Positions 9,695 to 19,757 are shown, counted from the stretch's first letter. The stretch: DNA of 62,000 nt from Symbiodinium natans (GCA_905221605.1 CAJNDS010000768.1:208359-270358), one strand, 5' to 3'. Notes: generated by a model from the sequence alone, not told the origin. Translations and numbers: made by a program.

Positions 9695-10130
9695 TTATGA
9701 AGCCAACAACAGCAGCCAACAACAGCCGATGGCAACCAGCAAGCAACCAACTAGCAAGCTGCTGCATCCAACCACGGCAACAACAATAAAAAATGAAAAA
9801 TAATAAAACAAATAAGAATAATAATAAAAACAATAATAATGATAATAATCATAATAAAACGCCAACAACAAGCAACAAGCACCGAGCAACAAACAACCAC
9901 CAACAACCACCAACAACCACCAACAACCACCAACAAACAGCAACCAACCACGAACAAGCAACAGGCAACGCGTAACAAGCAACGAGCAACAAGCAAACAA
10001 CCAACAACCAACCAACAACTAACTAACCACAAATAAAGAAACAGCAACCCCCCCACCACCACCACCGCCACCACCGCCGCGGCGACGACGACGACGACCC
10101 CACGACGACCCGACTACGACCCGACAACCC
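9695..10130. repeat. CAAC/AAC-rich low-complexity region
   Basis: Long imperfect (CAACAA), (AATAAT) and (CACCAC) runs, then GACGAC. Open frames on both strands are compositional. No gene seen from about 9670 to 10560. Confidence 0.85.
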
Positions 10131-10565
10131 AACAAAGACAAGCCACCAGCGCACAACTCAAACCACCACCAAAAAGAAACTAACCACCAACAGCAAACGC
10201 AAACAAACGCAACAGCACGCCCTCAAACATGCACAAACTGTGAGTCCTCGGAAGCCCGCCGCAGCGAGGTCGTCTGCGCCGCGCGCTGCGTCGCGCGCGT
10301 GGCGGCGGCGGCTTCGGTGGCCTCTGCGAGGGGGCTTCTGAGGCTTCCGCTTAGCACACTACTTGCCTCGTAAGAGTGCACAAGATGGTGAAAACTCTCA
10401 CAGAGAAACAGAATCAGCCTGGCATTCTCAAGCTTGAAATGTAAGGATTAGGAAAAGGCCGCAGAGAGCGACTTCGAGCCACTGAGCTTGGGCTTCACAA
10501 TGAGCTTCAACGTTGTGGGTCGTAGTCGGGTCGTCGTGGGGTCGTCAACAGGTGGTTCAGGTTCA

Positions 10566-10590
10566 ACCCTAAACCCTAAACCTACACCCT
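10566..10590 (-). repeat. Telomeric block, CCCTAAA
   Basis: Three units plus CCTACA; upstream of the 66 bp exon. Confidence 0.9.
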
Positions 10591-10605
10591 AAGTTCAAAG
10601 TTCAG

Positions 10606-10671
10606 GCTGAGACACAGCATCAAGCTGTCAAGCTTCAGGCCCAAGCTTTAGGCGGGCGGCCACAGAGCCCG
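10606..10671 (+). CDS. 66 bp exon flanked by telomeric blocks on both sides
   Basis: Upstream CCCTAAA block, then aaagttcag|, 22 codons (starts AETQHQAVKLQAQALGG), then CCG|gtttaggg, where the downstream TTTAGGG block itself supplies the GT. The opposite strand has stops. Confidence 0.5.
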
Positions 10672-10827
10672 GTTTAGGGTGTAGGGTTTAGGGTTAAGGG
10701 TTAAGGGTTAAGGGTTAAGGGTTCAGGGTTCAGGGTTCAGGGTTCAGCGTTCAGGGTTCAGGGTTCAGGGTTCAGGGTTTAGGGTTTAGGGTTTAGGGTT
10801 TAGGGTTTAGGGTTTAGGGTTTAGGGT
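10672..10827 (+). repeat. Telomeric block with TTAAGGG and TTCAGGG patches
   Basis: Standard units at the ends, four TTAAGGG then about eight TTCAGGG units between. Confidence 0.97.
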
Positions 10828-11050
10828 CATAACTCTTACATACCTGTATCACCTGAAATTGCGCAACTCGAACTTCTAGACTCAACCTCCCAAAACTGAG
10901 AAGACTGCGTACTGCGCTACAGCATGAGTGGGTCGTCGTAAGCACATCAGATGCTTCCGACAATCTAAGATGAAACCTTGCGAACCTCCGAACGAACTTG
11001 CCAATGTCTAAATGGAATGAATGCAATGCCGGAATCTGCACACATGGACT

Positions 11051-11085
11051 AAACCCTAAACCCTAAACCCTAAACCCTAAACCCT
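11051..11085 (-). repeat. Telomeric block, CCCTAAA
   Basis: Five units, next to the 11089-11172 minus-strand exon. Confidence 0.95.
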
Positions 11086-11088
11086 CAC

Positions 11089-11172
11089 AAACTCAAAGCC
11101 CATTTGCACCTCATGACGTTTCTGCACAGTGGTGCGCAAGTCCTCGATGGTCTGCCTGGCCTGCCCGCGTTT
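11089..11172 (-). CDS. Hypothetical 28-codon exon ending at a telomeric block
   Basis: Acceptor ggatgtag|AAA, then KRGQARQTIEDLRTTVQKRH and EVQMGFEF, phase 0 at both ends. Donor gtgagg runs straight into the telomeric block, which reads TTTAGGG on this strand. Charged helical composition. Confidence 0.55.
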
Positions 11173-12339
11173 CTACATCCAGGATGTGCCAAGGTTGCTT
11201 CGGAATGGGGCTATGATGAAAACTTCCAGGAAGGCCCCTAAAACCCTCTGAAGAAAAGATTCCTGAACATGATCCTCTTGAACCCAATGAAGGGAAAAGA
11301 TCGAATGCCCCAAGGGTCTACCGAGACTTTGATGGCTTTGGGTCTCGTCAGCTAATGACAAGTGGGCGAGCATCCGAAGGCTCAATGAAACGAGCATTTC
11401 GCCGCACTGCCCAGTGCCCCAAAACGCCAAGCGTCATCAGCATAAACCAACGGCATGTAACGCATGGCCGAACTCAAGCGTCGCAGGCGAGCAGGAATCA
11501 TGAACATCAACCCAGGTGCCCGCTGCAGCCTATGGAGCAGCAAAGCCGAATCGTGGCCCAGTGCTTCCAACCAAGTGAGCATCTGCTTGGCAGCTCGAAT
11601 GTCCCACGTGACACCGTGAGGGTGTTAAGGGGCATTCGCCCCAAGCAGGCAGCATGATCGTGGGGTGGATGGCCGGTTTGCGGTTCCAAAGGCAGGACAG
11701 CATCTTGACTGAAGTTTCAGCTCAAAGCTGCAAAGCCCGTTCGGTTTGCCTTTGCTAGCACATGACCCGGACTAATTCACGAACGACGCGTTCATGAAGA
11801 TTGCGGGATCGGCCTCGCTTGGGGAGGTATAAGCAGGCAAGACATCAAGCCGAAACATCGGTGCAGGTGGGGGAAACTGCGCAGACCAGGATACAGTTTT
11901 GACTTTGTTCTGCTCCCTCACCATTCCATGATCCCAAGTGGCTGCGCTTCTAAATCCACACCAGTGACGACAGGACCACTCCGATCGCTCACATATCCGG
12001 AGGCAAGGCTCCCACTCATGGCCCAAAACTCAAACTCCAAGACCTCAGCCACGCCTCGCGCACTTGCGAGGCATAGCGACGCTCCATCTCCTCGATAGAC
12101 AGTCGTCCAAACTCTTGCATGCTTTTCAAATTGCCATGGGCGACAAGGCTGAACAAACGGTCCTAGACTAGACGCTTCCTTCCAACTGCGCGGGGGCGAC
12201 GTTCACATGGCTTCCTGGCCTGTATACAGCATGCTGAACCTTTGAATCCTTGCACCTTCCGCGCAAAAAAAAAAAAAAACTGTAGGCCATAGCCGTGCGC
12301 ACCCTTCAGCTGTGAAGGATGACTCGAGAGAGCTTGTGA

Positions 12340-12996
12340 TTGGAGCTGTTCGAGCATCAAGACGTAGCAAAGCCATGTCAAAGTCACCTTAACGCGCTAC
12401 CCCATCAAAACGAATCAAAACACAACTTGCTCGATCTTGCTCGCATACCCTTCAGACTTAAGCCCATCGCATGCGCCGACCCTCACATGTCCGTGTCTTG
12501 TGCCCCTTTTCCTAAACTTCCTGAGCCCAAAAAGAGCCGCTCCTCGACGCGACCACTGAGCCTGGACATTGGAGGGAAATTCAAGAAGCCCAACACGCAC
12601 CTACACGCCCAACTCATGAATGAACCATCCTCCCTGCTGGCCCCTCTAACGGGCCTGGCCAAGTGCAGGCTACGGGGCTTTGCGCAAACCGTCCTTCTCG
12701 GATGTCTTGCAACCGCTCACACATTTGGAGTCCTGAACTCTGCCTTTGAACCTTCCTTTAAACCAACATCCTGGGACACAATGCTGCACCTAATTGTCCT
12801 AACTACTAACAAGCCGACCTGGATTCCAAGAAACATACCACAGAAAACTAGATGGTCATTGCTTGCGGAGAGAAGCGACTGCCCAAAACACGCTAAACGC
12901 AGAAAAGCACAGAGTTCAACCCGAGTTGACTCGTGCAGCGGCCTGCAACTGGCCTTCTCCTCAGCTGCTTCCAGACACAACGATCAACATTCCTAA
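12340..12996 (+). CDS. Hypothetical ORF, 218 codons
   Basis: Longest non-repetitive open frame of the first 20 kb, starting MELFEHQDVAKPCQSHLNAL and ending in a stop after HNDQHS. It lies in a 6 kb stretch free of telomeric repeat. Composition is mixed, there is no motif I recognise, and a chance ORF of this length is not excluded. Confidence 0.3.
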   Translation: MELFEHQDVAKPCQSHLNALPHQNESKHNLLDLARIPFRLKPIACADPHMSVSCAPFPKLPEPKKSRSSTRPLSLDIGGKFKKPNTHLHAQLMNEPSSLLAPLTGLAKCRLRGFAQTVLLGCLATAHTFGVLNSAFEPSFKPTSWDTMLHLIVLTTNKPTWIPRNIPQKTRWSLLAERSDCPKHAKRRKAQSSTRVDSCSGLQLAFSSAASRHNDQHS

Positions 12997-12999
12997 GCA

Positions 13000-13790
13000 T
13001 TGGCATCGTCCCTGCCAAAACCCACCCCAACCCCAATAAGGGTCTTCTACCGGCTTCCTAGGACAAGCTCTCGTCAACGGTACACGGCAGACCCAAAGGA
13101 ACGTGAGCCCGGAATTGCACAATCTTTCCAGAAGCACTTAAAACTTTTCATTCCACACACATAAATATACACCATGTACACTCTATCTACATAGACATGT
13201 ATATTATAGGAGCAAGCATATATGCAACTCTGACCCTGAGACAGACTTCCAGATGCATTTACGGAGAAGCTCCTACCAAGAAGTCGCATCGCTCCCCGGC
13301 CTATAGGGCAAAGCCTTCGGAGCACGGACCCGCATCTTCTACTTCTACAAGTGCTACTCGCCAACTTTCAGCTCGCACCGAATCTTCGTCAATTCCTCCC
13401 CCTCGAATGGACTAGGACTCGGCACCGATCAAGAAGGTACTGAAGTGCGAGTAGCGGCAGAAAAAGTTGGCTAAGTCTATAGCATGCACCTAGACCCTGA
13501 AGGCAACCAAGCGTCGACACTTTGGCGGTGCCGCTCCAACTGCTTGGCTACAGTGGCGGTCAGCTGCCGCACCTAACGTGCGAGTCCAAGTTCGGAACCG
13601 CACACCCGAAAAGCCTGACTGCGCAAGCCCTTGAAGCCTGAATGTCCAGGTCTTTAGGTCTTCTTCACTTTGGCCCTACCAGCCCTCGCCGACTCCGGAC
13701 CGCCTCTTCTGTCTTAACCCCAAGCCGCCCAAGCCCTCATAACCACAATACCCTGACTGACCAGCACTTCAGGGGGGGGGGTCCAGTGTA
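13000..13790. other. No supported gene
   Basis: Unique sequence with short open frames on both strands only. Confidence 0.35.
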
Positions 13791-14488
13791 GCTCAGGAGA
13801 AACAATAGTCCCCTCCAAACGAGTCTAGAGTCTTTAAAGATCCGCTGCCAATCAACGAATCTGCACAGTAAACCGAGGCCGAAATCCCAACGAGAGAGCA
13901 GCAGCCCTCAACAGGCTTGTTTCCAGACCTCCACCATTTGAATACGTCATAAGCCATTGTATTGTAAGGCTGTGCGGTCTGTGATCTGCAGATCACAAGT
14001 ACGCTCAACCTCCCACCTTCCAAGTTCTGCGATGAAGGGCAAGAGGGGTACATTGCCGGCCTCCTCCTCTGTTGCAGCTTCCTGCAGTGCTCGCCGCACC
14101 TCATGACCATCGCTGCGCGTGTAGAGGAAGACCACGGCCTGAGACAGATTCAGCGCGCTGCTTGTTCCGTGGCCTTTGCTGAAGAGTAGCAGCTTGCGTC
14201 GTCTTACGTTCATGCATTTGTAGGTTCTTCTTCTTGCTCCACGGACGCATCTAACATTGTAGCAGCTCCTAAGCTGGTAATCTGCTGACATCTGCTGACC
14301 ACAGGTGTGCGTACAGAACTCGGCGGAATTGATTCACACACGTGCCTTGGTCAGCTGCACCACTTTCCTTTGCTGCGCTAACGGCTCGGAGAGCCAAACT
14401 GTGCAACAGAAGCACAGCTGCACGCGCACACTCTCCAACGTGCACTCGCCTGCGTTCAAGATGATAACAAAAACCAACACACACACAC

Positions 14489-14490
14489 AC

Positions 14491-14525
<35 letters not shown>

Positions 14526-14615
14526 GGCAGGCAGGCAGGCAGGCAGGCAGACAGACAGACAGAGACACACACACACACACACACACAGAGACACACACAC
14601 ACACACACACACACC
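14489..14615. repeat. (AGAC)n, (AGGC)n and (AC)n microsatellites
   Basis: Compound run: AGAC tetramers, AGGC tetramers, AGAC again, then CA dinucleotides. Confidence 0.95.
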
Positions 14616-14770
14616 AGAGAGCTCGTCCCTCCCCCCCACATGATCCACGCTTGGCCGGGAATTTTGGAAGAGTGGAAGAGATTGGAGGATAGCGGCTGCG
14701 ACAGCCGGTGCGCCAAAACAAACAGGTATTTTAGTCAGGGGCTAGCTGGTCATGTTGTGGTTAGAGTCGG

Positions 14771-14875
14771 ACTTACAGGGTTTACCCTGGTTCTCTCAAG
14801 CTTCAGTGCCAACCGGTTGGTTCATGATCTCGGGGGAACATATATCGAATTCGTAAGGGTCTAACCCTGTAAGTG
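14771..14875. mobile_element. Inverted-repeat element at the edge of the AT-rich island
   Basis: CTTACAGGGTTTACCC at left, GTCTAACCCTGTAAG at right. No second copy in the window. Confidence 0.4.
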
Positions 14876-14879
14876 CTAT

Positions 14880-15445
14880 ATACCATTCGCTTTAGAAAGA
14901 CGATCGCTTCTTCACGTTAAAACTCCTTCTTAATGTAAACCAAGGAAGAAAACTAGCACTAACTAGATATTTTGAGAACTATAGCTCAATTTACCTGATG
15001 TTTTGGATGATTTTATCTTGGTGGGGGACTTTAGGAGTAAGAGCAATGTTCGAAAAGTTACAAGTCACATACATGTAGGTAGGCGGCGCGCGCGTATCGG
15101 ATCTAGTGCCTCATTTCAATATAATTTGGTGACAGATGGCCACTAATTTACATAGGTTTTCAATAAGTTAACGAATATGCTTTCATCATATAAAATTCCC
15201 TTGAAGTTGACATGCTAAACAACTTAGCCTACTTTTCATTGGCATCACTACATAAGAGGTCAGGTACCATCATTAATTAACCTATTCTTACTATTAGCCA
15301 GCTATTTAACCTTCATTCTCTTCGAATATCTCCGGCCTTCAGAAAAGTAAAAGTTCTTCAAGAACGTAAGTGAAATCTTTTTGAATTACCAGCCATGTTC
15401 TGATTCAATGGATATACCTAATCCCCTTTTGCCACGCAATATGGC
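14880..15445. other. AT-rich island without a supported gene
   Basis: About 560 bp clearly richer in A and T than the rest, free of telomeric repeat and with stops in all frames. It might be an organelle-derived insert or an old transposon, but no organelle gene was recognised. Confidence 0.5.
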
Positions 15446-15843
15446 GTCATCAGCTTAGGCAAATCAAGGTCGGATGGTCCCATACCCAAAAGGTTTCGGA
15501 AAGTTTCCGTGGTTTTGCCCCCACTCCGTACGTCTATTTGACGATGTTCCGCCCTCCCCCACCTCCCTCCAAACACATATGCACGAACAACATCGCACAG
15601 TCACACACGCATGTAGTGTTGCGACAGGACTGGGAATACACAGGTTATTGACTTCTCCGTGCAAGTCTTCACTGGGTCACTAGGTTTCAGGTCAAGGGCC
15701 TTCTGAGGTTGATCGGTGGTCTGCCCGGCTGATAAGATGAAACTGATTTTGCTGATGGCCACTGAGGGGCAGCCTTTGTACGTGGATTCCAGCGGCAGTT
15801 GCTCCACGTGTGTTGCAAGCATATTACATGCCTTTCCCATCAG

Positions 15844-15954
15844 GGGGTGACAACACCAGAGACCTGTGGCATGTGGGAGACTGGGACACATGGGCACATG
15901 ACAGGGCATGGCTCCAGCATCTTGAAAACCTCACAGAATGCTGCAGAACCATGG
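15844..15954 (+). CDS. Hypothetical exon with strong splice sites
   Basis: Bounded by cctttcccatcag| and ATGG|gtaaga. Encodes 36 full codons: GDNTRDLWHVGDWDTWAHDR then AWLQHLENLTECCRTM, rich in W, D and H. The flanking exons were not placed; an open piece at 15735-15805 starting MKLILLMATEGQPLYVDSSG may lie upstream. Confidence 0.6.
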
Positions 15955-16239
15955 GTAAGAAATGCCAGGCATCTCCGACAGCTCTTGGAGGGAAGCCAAC
16001 GGTGGGAGCTCAGCTGAGACCTGCACTTAGAGGGCGAAGTGTGAGAGAAGGCGTGATGGGGCAAAGTGTGTGTGTGCGTACTGCTGTACGTCACACTACG
16101 TTTACGCCATGTACGCTTACATTGCAAAAAGAGATGTACACACGTCCACGTAACCTTGCGGGCACACGGAACCCTACAGGTCGCCAGAGCTTGACTACTC
16201 AGGTACGAGGTTCTTCCGTCCTCCAGAAATGAAAAAAGC

Positions 16240-16448
16240 CTTAAGTTGAAAGCGGCTGCTGCAAAATTCAGAACTTTGACTCGAACGAACTCCCATGCTG
16301 CCTCCTCGGCGTCGGCTGCGATGTCGACCATGGTTGCGGCGTGCCACGCGCACGCCCGCTGTCCACTCAAAGATCGGCGGAAAGAGTGAGGGAGCTCCCA
16401 CGTGTCAGGAGAACCCTCGTTCAAACATCCTTCTGTGACTTTGGGCAT
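16240..16448 (-). CDS. Hypothetical exon, alanine-rich helix
   Basis: Open frame reading GSPDTWELPHSFRRSLSGQR, then a helical part VDIAADAEEAAWEFVRVKVL and NFAAAAFNLRLFSF. The open frame extends to 15840, but the downstream half has simple-sequence character. No telomeric block is adjacent. Confidence 0.4.
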
Positions 16449-16469
16449 TTCGGGTGCTTAGGGCCTTTT

Positions 16470-16525
16470 TTGATGGAGAGAGAGTGAGCGAGAGAGAAAG
16501 AAAGAGAGAAAGAGAGAGAGAATGA
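16470..16525. repeat. (AG)n microsatellite, imperfect
   Basis: Purine run of GAGA and GAAA. Confidence 0.85.
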
Positions 16526-16965
16526 AAGTCTGTGCAAATAAATGTATATATATGTACATACATATTCAGAATAATATGTATATAGCAGTTTTGGTTTAGA
16601 GGTGCATGCCCTCATGTAAGAAGGCAGAGTGGTCGCCCCAGGCCCCTTCCTGTGCGTTTTGAGCCAGAGTTCCTCTTTCAAATTCTCGCTGAAAAGCCGA
16701 CAGGCCGGATGCGAGCGCAGGAGCCAGAGAGCAATGACAGGCATCCGCTTGTTCTGATGCTGTCGGGAATGCCTCGACCCTTACACACTTCGAGTCCGAC
16801 AGAAAGTGTCCGAAACGCCCAAGCTTACTCCTAGTTGGCTGCCGCTCGCCTTCTCGTCAAGCTGGGACCAGACGGCGCTATCTTGAGGTGAATTCTGCAC
16901 CTGTCCGGTTCGGCATCAACTGCATCATGCCCATCATACTTCATATTTCTGAGACTTCATAATCT

Positions 16966-17148
16966 GTGCAGACACTTCCTAGCCATCCTGCCCACCTTCA
17001 CATGACTCATACTTGGCCCAAAAATGCAACGTGCAGTTGCTCAGGCCTCGTTGTAGCCGCTGTAGCTATAGCCGCCGTCGCGATGACTTTGATAGTCTCT
17101 GTGGTCGCTATGGCCGCCGCGGCCGTATCCGTCGCCTGGCAAACTTGA
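16966..17148 (+). CDS. Hypothetical exon with TM helix
   Basis: Encodes SCSGLVVAAVAIAAVAMTLI followed by VSVVAMAAAAVSVAWQT and TGA, a clear membrane helix. A 10 bp direct repeat (one mismatch) at 17135-17144 and 17282-17291 brackets the next telomeric block. If the block is removed between the repeats, the frame stays open into KADSRRIHALAVVLG, so the stop may have been created by the insertion. Confidence 0.45.
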   Translation: MQTLPSHPAHLHMTHTWPKNATCSCSGLVVAAVAIAAVAMTLIVSVVAMAAAAVSVAWQT

Positions 17149-17171
17149 TGCTTCAGCCCTGTTTGGGTGTA

Positions 17172-17280
17172 GGTTTAGGGTTTAGGGTTTAGGGTTTAGG
17201 GTTTAGGGTTTAGGGCTTAGGGTTTAGGGTTTAGGGTTTAGGGTTTAGGGTTTAGGGTTTAGGGCTCCGGGCTTAGGGTT
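17172..17280 (+). repeat. Telomeric block, TTTAGGG
   Basis: About 14 units, interrupted once by CTCCGGG; a 10 bp direct repeat lies outside (17135-17144, 17282-17291). Confidence 0.97.
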
Positions 17281-17375
17281 TCCTGGCCAACAAAAGCCGA
17301 CTCACGTCGCATCCACGCCTTGGCTGTCGTCCTTGGGCGGTCGGGGCCGGTATGTACCTTCGAACTTCGAGCAGA

Positions 17376-17427
17376 TGGGGGTTCCCGAAAATAGGGGTAC
17401 CCTTTTTGGGGGGAAGGGGTGGGTCAT
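17376..17427. mobile_element. Fragment of MITE family 4
   Basis: GGGGGTTCCCGAAAATAGGG then GTACCCTTTTTGGGGGG, like the left end of the 28.4 kb copy; no right end. Confidence 0.45.
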
Positions 17428-17608
17428 GGTTGTGGTTGGCGGCTGCTGCAATGACAAATCGTGAAGCAAGGGCACCTCCATCCTGACCCCTGAGCCCTAA
17501 TCACCTGATCAGAATCCGCAATCTGCCATCACAGAGCGGACCTCTAGTTAGCAGGCTACAACGACAGGAGCTTTTGACAAGCCAGAGCTCGCCAACAATA
17601 TGCTAGTA

Positions 17609-17663
17609 CCCTAAACCCTAAACCCTAAACCCTAATCCCTAAACCCTAAACCCTTAACCCTAA
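17609..17663 (-). repeat. Telomeric block, CCCTAAA
   Basis: With CCCTAAT and CCCTTAA variants; upstream of the 17692 exon. Confidence 0.95.
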
Positions 17664-17691
17664 CACTGTTCGTACTGTAGCCTGCTGACAG

Positions 17692-17778
17692 TGGGAGCTG
17701 GTCACCTTCTTTGACCCGCTTGACGTTGCTGACGATGAAGGCGGAGTGCTTCCGGACTCTGTTGTAGTCCCTTCAGAT
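17692..17778 (+). CDS. 29-codon exon flanked by telomeric blocks
   Basis: CCCTAAA block, then gcctgctgacag|, then WELVTFFDPLDVADDEGGVL and PDSVVVPSD, then |gtttaggg of the next block. Acidic, phase 0 at both ends. Confidence 0.6.
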
Positions 17779-17849
17779 GTTTAGGGTTTAGGGTTTGGGG
17801 TTCGGGTTTAGGGTTTGGGGTTTAGGATTTCGGATTTAGGGTTTAGGGT
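17779..17849 (+). repeat. Telomeric block, degenerate TTTAGGG
   Basis: Contains TTTGGGG and ATTTCGG variants; supplies the GT after the 17778 exon end. Confidence 0.9.
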
Positions 17850-18071
17850 GCAAAGCTTAGTTATGGGGTCCCCCGGCGGGTCCCTGGCTAGTCTTAACCC
17901 CACTTTCGACGTCAGTAGCGGCCTCTGGGTGATGTTCTTAAGGGACAGCAACAGTGACGCTGAAGAGGCACAACTGCCAAAACCTGTGAGTGAAGAGATT
18001 TATAGGGCCCCCGCACAAGCCAACACAAACCCCAAAACTTCTACTCAATGAACCTCGAACCAACCAGACAC

Positions 18072-18168
18072 TCTGCACCAACTTTGCACAGCGCATCGCT
18101 TGGGTGCAAGCTCAGACAGCTCCTCCAGCAATTGCACCTTCACAGCTGCTTTCACTTCGGCCGCTAAG
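18072..18168 (-). CDS. Hypothetical exon downstream of a telomeric block
   Basis: Reading away from the 18221-18284 block on this strand: accaacctcctag|, then LAAEVKAAVKVQLLEELSEL and APKRCAVQSWCR, then |gtgtct. A helix with alternating charge. One base before the first full codon, phase 0 at the end. Confidence 0.55.
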
Positions 18169-18220
18169 CTAGGAGGTTGGTCGTTGAACGACCCCAAGCT
18201 ACTCCAAGCTACTTATACCA

Positions 18221-18284
18221 GTTTAGGGTTTAGGGTTTAGGGTTTAGGGTTTAGGGTTTAGGGTTTAGGGTTTAGGGTTTAGGG
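18221..18284 (+). repeat. Telomeric block, TTTAGGG, flanked by a direct repeat
   Basis: Nine near-perfect units. TTATACCAG directly before and TTATACCGG directly after. Confidence 0.97.
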
Positions 18285-18295
18285 TTATACCGGTT

Positions 18296-18405
18296 GCAGT
18301 GTCAACAGGCGCGGCTGTTCCTCTGCTCCTCCCAAAAGTGAGGGCCAAAGTCTGCCCTTCCGGTTCTTCAAAGCTTTGAAGGGCTGGCTTGGCAGGTTCC
18401 AGGCG
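18296..18405 (-). CDS. Coding-like segment, member of an inverted pair
   Basis: Contains PAKPALQSFEEPEGQTLALT and more. The core (about 18345-18388) is repeated in opposite orientation at 18541-18585; differences within the shared codons AKPALQSF are at third positions. A second frame (TIAWNLPSQPFKALKNRKGR) is also open, so the frame is uncertain. Confidence 0.35.
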
Positions 18406-18410
18406 ATTGT

Positions 18411-18507
18411 CCCTAAACCCTAAACCCTGAACCCTAAACCCTGAACCCTAAACCCTAAACCCTGAACCCGAAACCCTGAACCCTAAACCCTTAACCCCTA
18501 AACCCTA
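18411..18507 (-). repeat. Telomeric block with CCCTGAA units
   Basis: Standard and CCCTGAA units mixed; lies between the inverted exon copies. Confidence 0.95.
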
Positions 18508-18518
18508 GAGTGGAGCAG

Positions 18519-18575
18519 CTCAACTCCGGCCGTGCATTCGACATAGCCAAGCCAGCCCTGCAAAGCTTCCAATAA
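18519..18575 (+). CDS. Possible terminal exon or pseudo-exon, inverted copy
   Basis: After the block 18411-18507 and gtggagcag|, encodes LNSGRAFDIAKPALQSFQ then TAA. It is the diverged inverted copy of the segment at 18296-18405, where the corresponding codons are EE rather than Q-stop, so this copy may be decayed. MITE family 6 begins just after it. Confidence 0.4.
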   Translation, partial: LNSGRAFDIAKPALQSFQ

Positions 18576-18583
18576 CCGGAAGG

Positions 18584-18690
18584 CCATAATTTAGGGGTCG
18601 GAATGATTGCTCATATATTCCATTGTGGTCCCTTTGTCATTATACTATAATAGAGCCCCCCCAAAAAAAAATCGTGTTACAAATTATTCA
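18584..18690. mobile_element. MITE family 6-like element
   Basis: TTTAGGGGTCGGAATGATTG ... GGTCCCTTTGTCATTATACT, matching the complement of the 7.8-8.0 kb region. Confidence 0.5.
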
Positions 18691-18963
18691 GGCCCCTGTA
18701 TCAGTCATACGGTGGGGTTTGAAAGACTCTCGGCTGAACGCTTGACAAGAGATGAAGACGTGGTTTCTTGTGATCCTGAGCCAGATTTGACACGGGAAAA
18801 GTCGAAACCTGAAGCAAACTTTCGACCACCTTAGCACGATTCTCACATGAATTTGACTTATTTTGAAGGCTTAATTACTGGAGGCGCTCCAGATTTGCGC
18901 ATCATGAAAATTGGAGGGACTTTTTTAGTGTTCAGAGATTAAGGCAAGCCAGGTAGTTCGGGA

Positions 18964-19113
18964 ATGAGGGCTCTGCGCAGGTTTGCATTGTCTAGCATGG
19001 CTACCAGAGCCAAGAACCTTGGAAGGCTCAACTATCACTATGCCGAGGTCGAGCCCCGCACCACCAAGTTCCAAGCCCAACAGCGAGAAATTGTACGTGT
19101 CCATCATTTCTAA
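18964..19113 (+). CDS. Small protein with mitochondrial-type presequence, or first exon
   Basis: Complete 49-codon frame starting MRALRRFALSSMATRAKN, an arginine-rich amphipathic start without acidic residues, typical of mitochondrial targeting peptides. It continues LGRLNYHYAEVEPRTTKFQA. An internal donor gtacgtg after QQREI could make this a first exon. The product is not recognised. Confidence 0.5.
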   Translation: MRALRRFALSSMATRAKNLGRLNYHYAEVEPRTTKFQAQQREIVRVHHF

Positions 19114-19499
19114 GAGGCATGTGCCCATTGGCATGGCACAGCAAAGCAAAACGACCCAAGCAGCAGCAGCCCGAAGTACTGGTGCTTCTGGCCTACAATA
19201 ACGCAGGAACTTCAGCAGAGCTCGCCTGGTTCTCAGCAGGTATGGTCGACAGCGCTTCTTTTGCGCTGTTGTCGATGTCGAGATATTGAAGCAACCTGCG
19301 CTGCCGCACCCTCAAGCCCGTATCACGATTCGCTTATGGGTTCGGAGCCATTAACAGGCAACTGTGCTTGCGACAGAGCAAACAGAACTAAAAAACGGCC
19401 AATGGGGTGCCAACATGCTCGGTCGTCCCTGACATATGTCGTAGCCCCACCCCCTCCCCCCCTAAACTCCTTCAGGGGCTTCTTAGTCTTAGTGGGTGA

Positions 19500-19542
19500 A
19501 AGTACAGTGTTTTTGGGTTTATTATTACCATGAACCTCCAAG
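19500..19542. mobile_element. MITE family 2, one end only
   Basis: ACCATGAACCTCCAAGTA end with a short inner part; the other TIR was not found nearby. Confidence 0.55.
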
Positions 19543-19546
19543 TACC

Positions 19547-19685
19547 CCCCCCGCAACTCTGAGCAGCAGGAAGGTGTGGGAGGAGGCACTCTTCGACTCT
19601 GTGGTGAGCTGATCTGCCGTAGCCTGGCCAGGCCAGACATGCGTCTCATGTCGTGTCGACTTGAGGGCTTTGACGCCCCAACAAG
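19547..19685 (-). CDS. Hypothetical exon between a telomeric block and a MITE end
   Basis: Frame starts MLVGASKPSSRHDMRRMSGL, is basic and serine-rich, and runs to GG where the end of MITE family 2 begins (about 19542). The upstream block on this strand is CCCTAAG-type. Confidence 0.4.
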
Positions 19686-19690
19686 CATCA

Positions 19691-19757
19691 GGGCTTAGGG
19701 CTTAGGGCTTAGGGCTTAGGGCTTAGGGCTTAGGGCTTAGGGTTTAGGGTTTAGGGT
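19691..19757 (+). repeat. Telomeric block, CTTAGGG variant
   Basis: Seven GCTTAGG units, then two standard ones. Confidence 0.95.

Noticed and set aside
9695-10074. Hydrophobic frames of about 107 codons
   Set aside because: Translations of CAAC/AAT low-complexity sequence.
11382-11582. VYADDAW resembling a reverse-transcriptase YxDD box
   Set aside because: No other RT motif around it, no repeat structure, and an overlapping frame (VLGHWAVRRNARFIEPSD) reads at least as well.
14269-14721. Cysteine/valine-rich frames up to 150 codons
   Set aside because: Translations of AC, AGAC and AGGC microsatellites.
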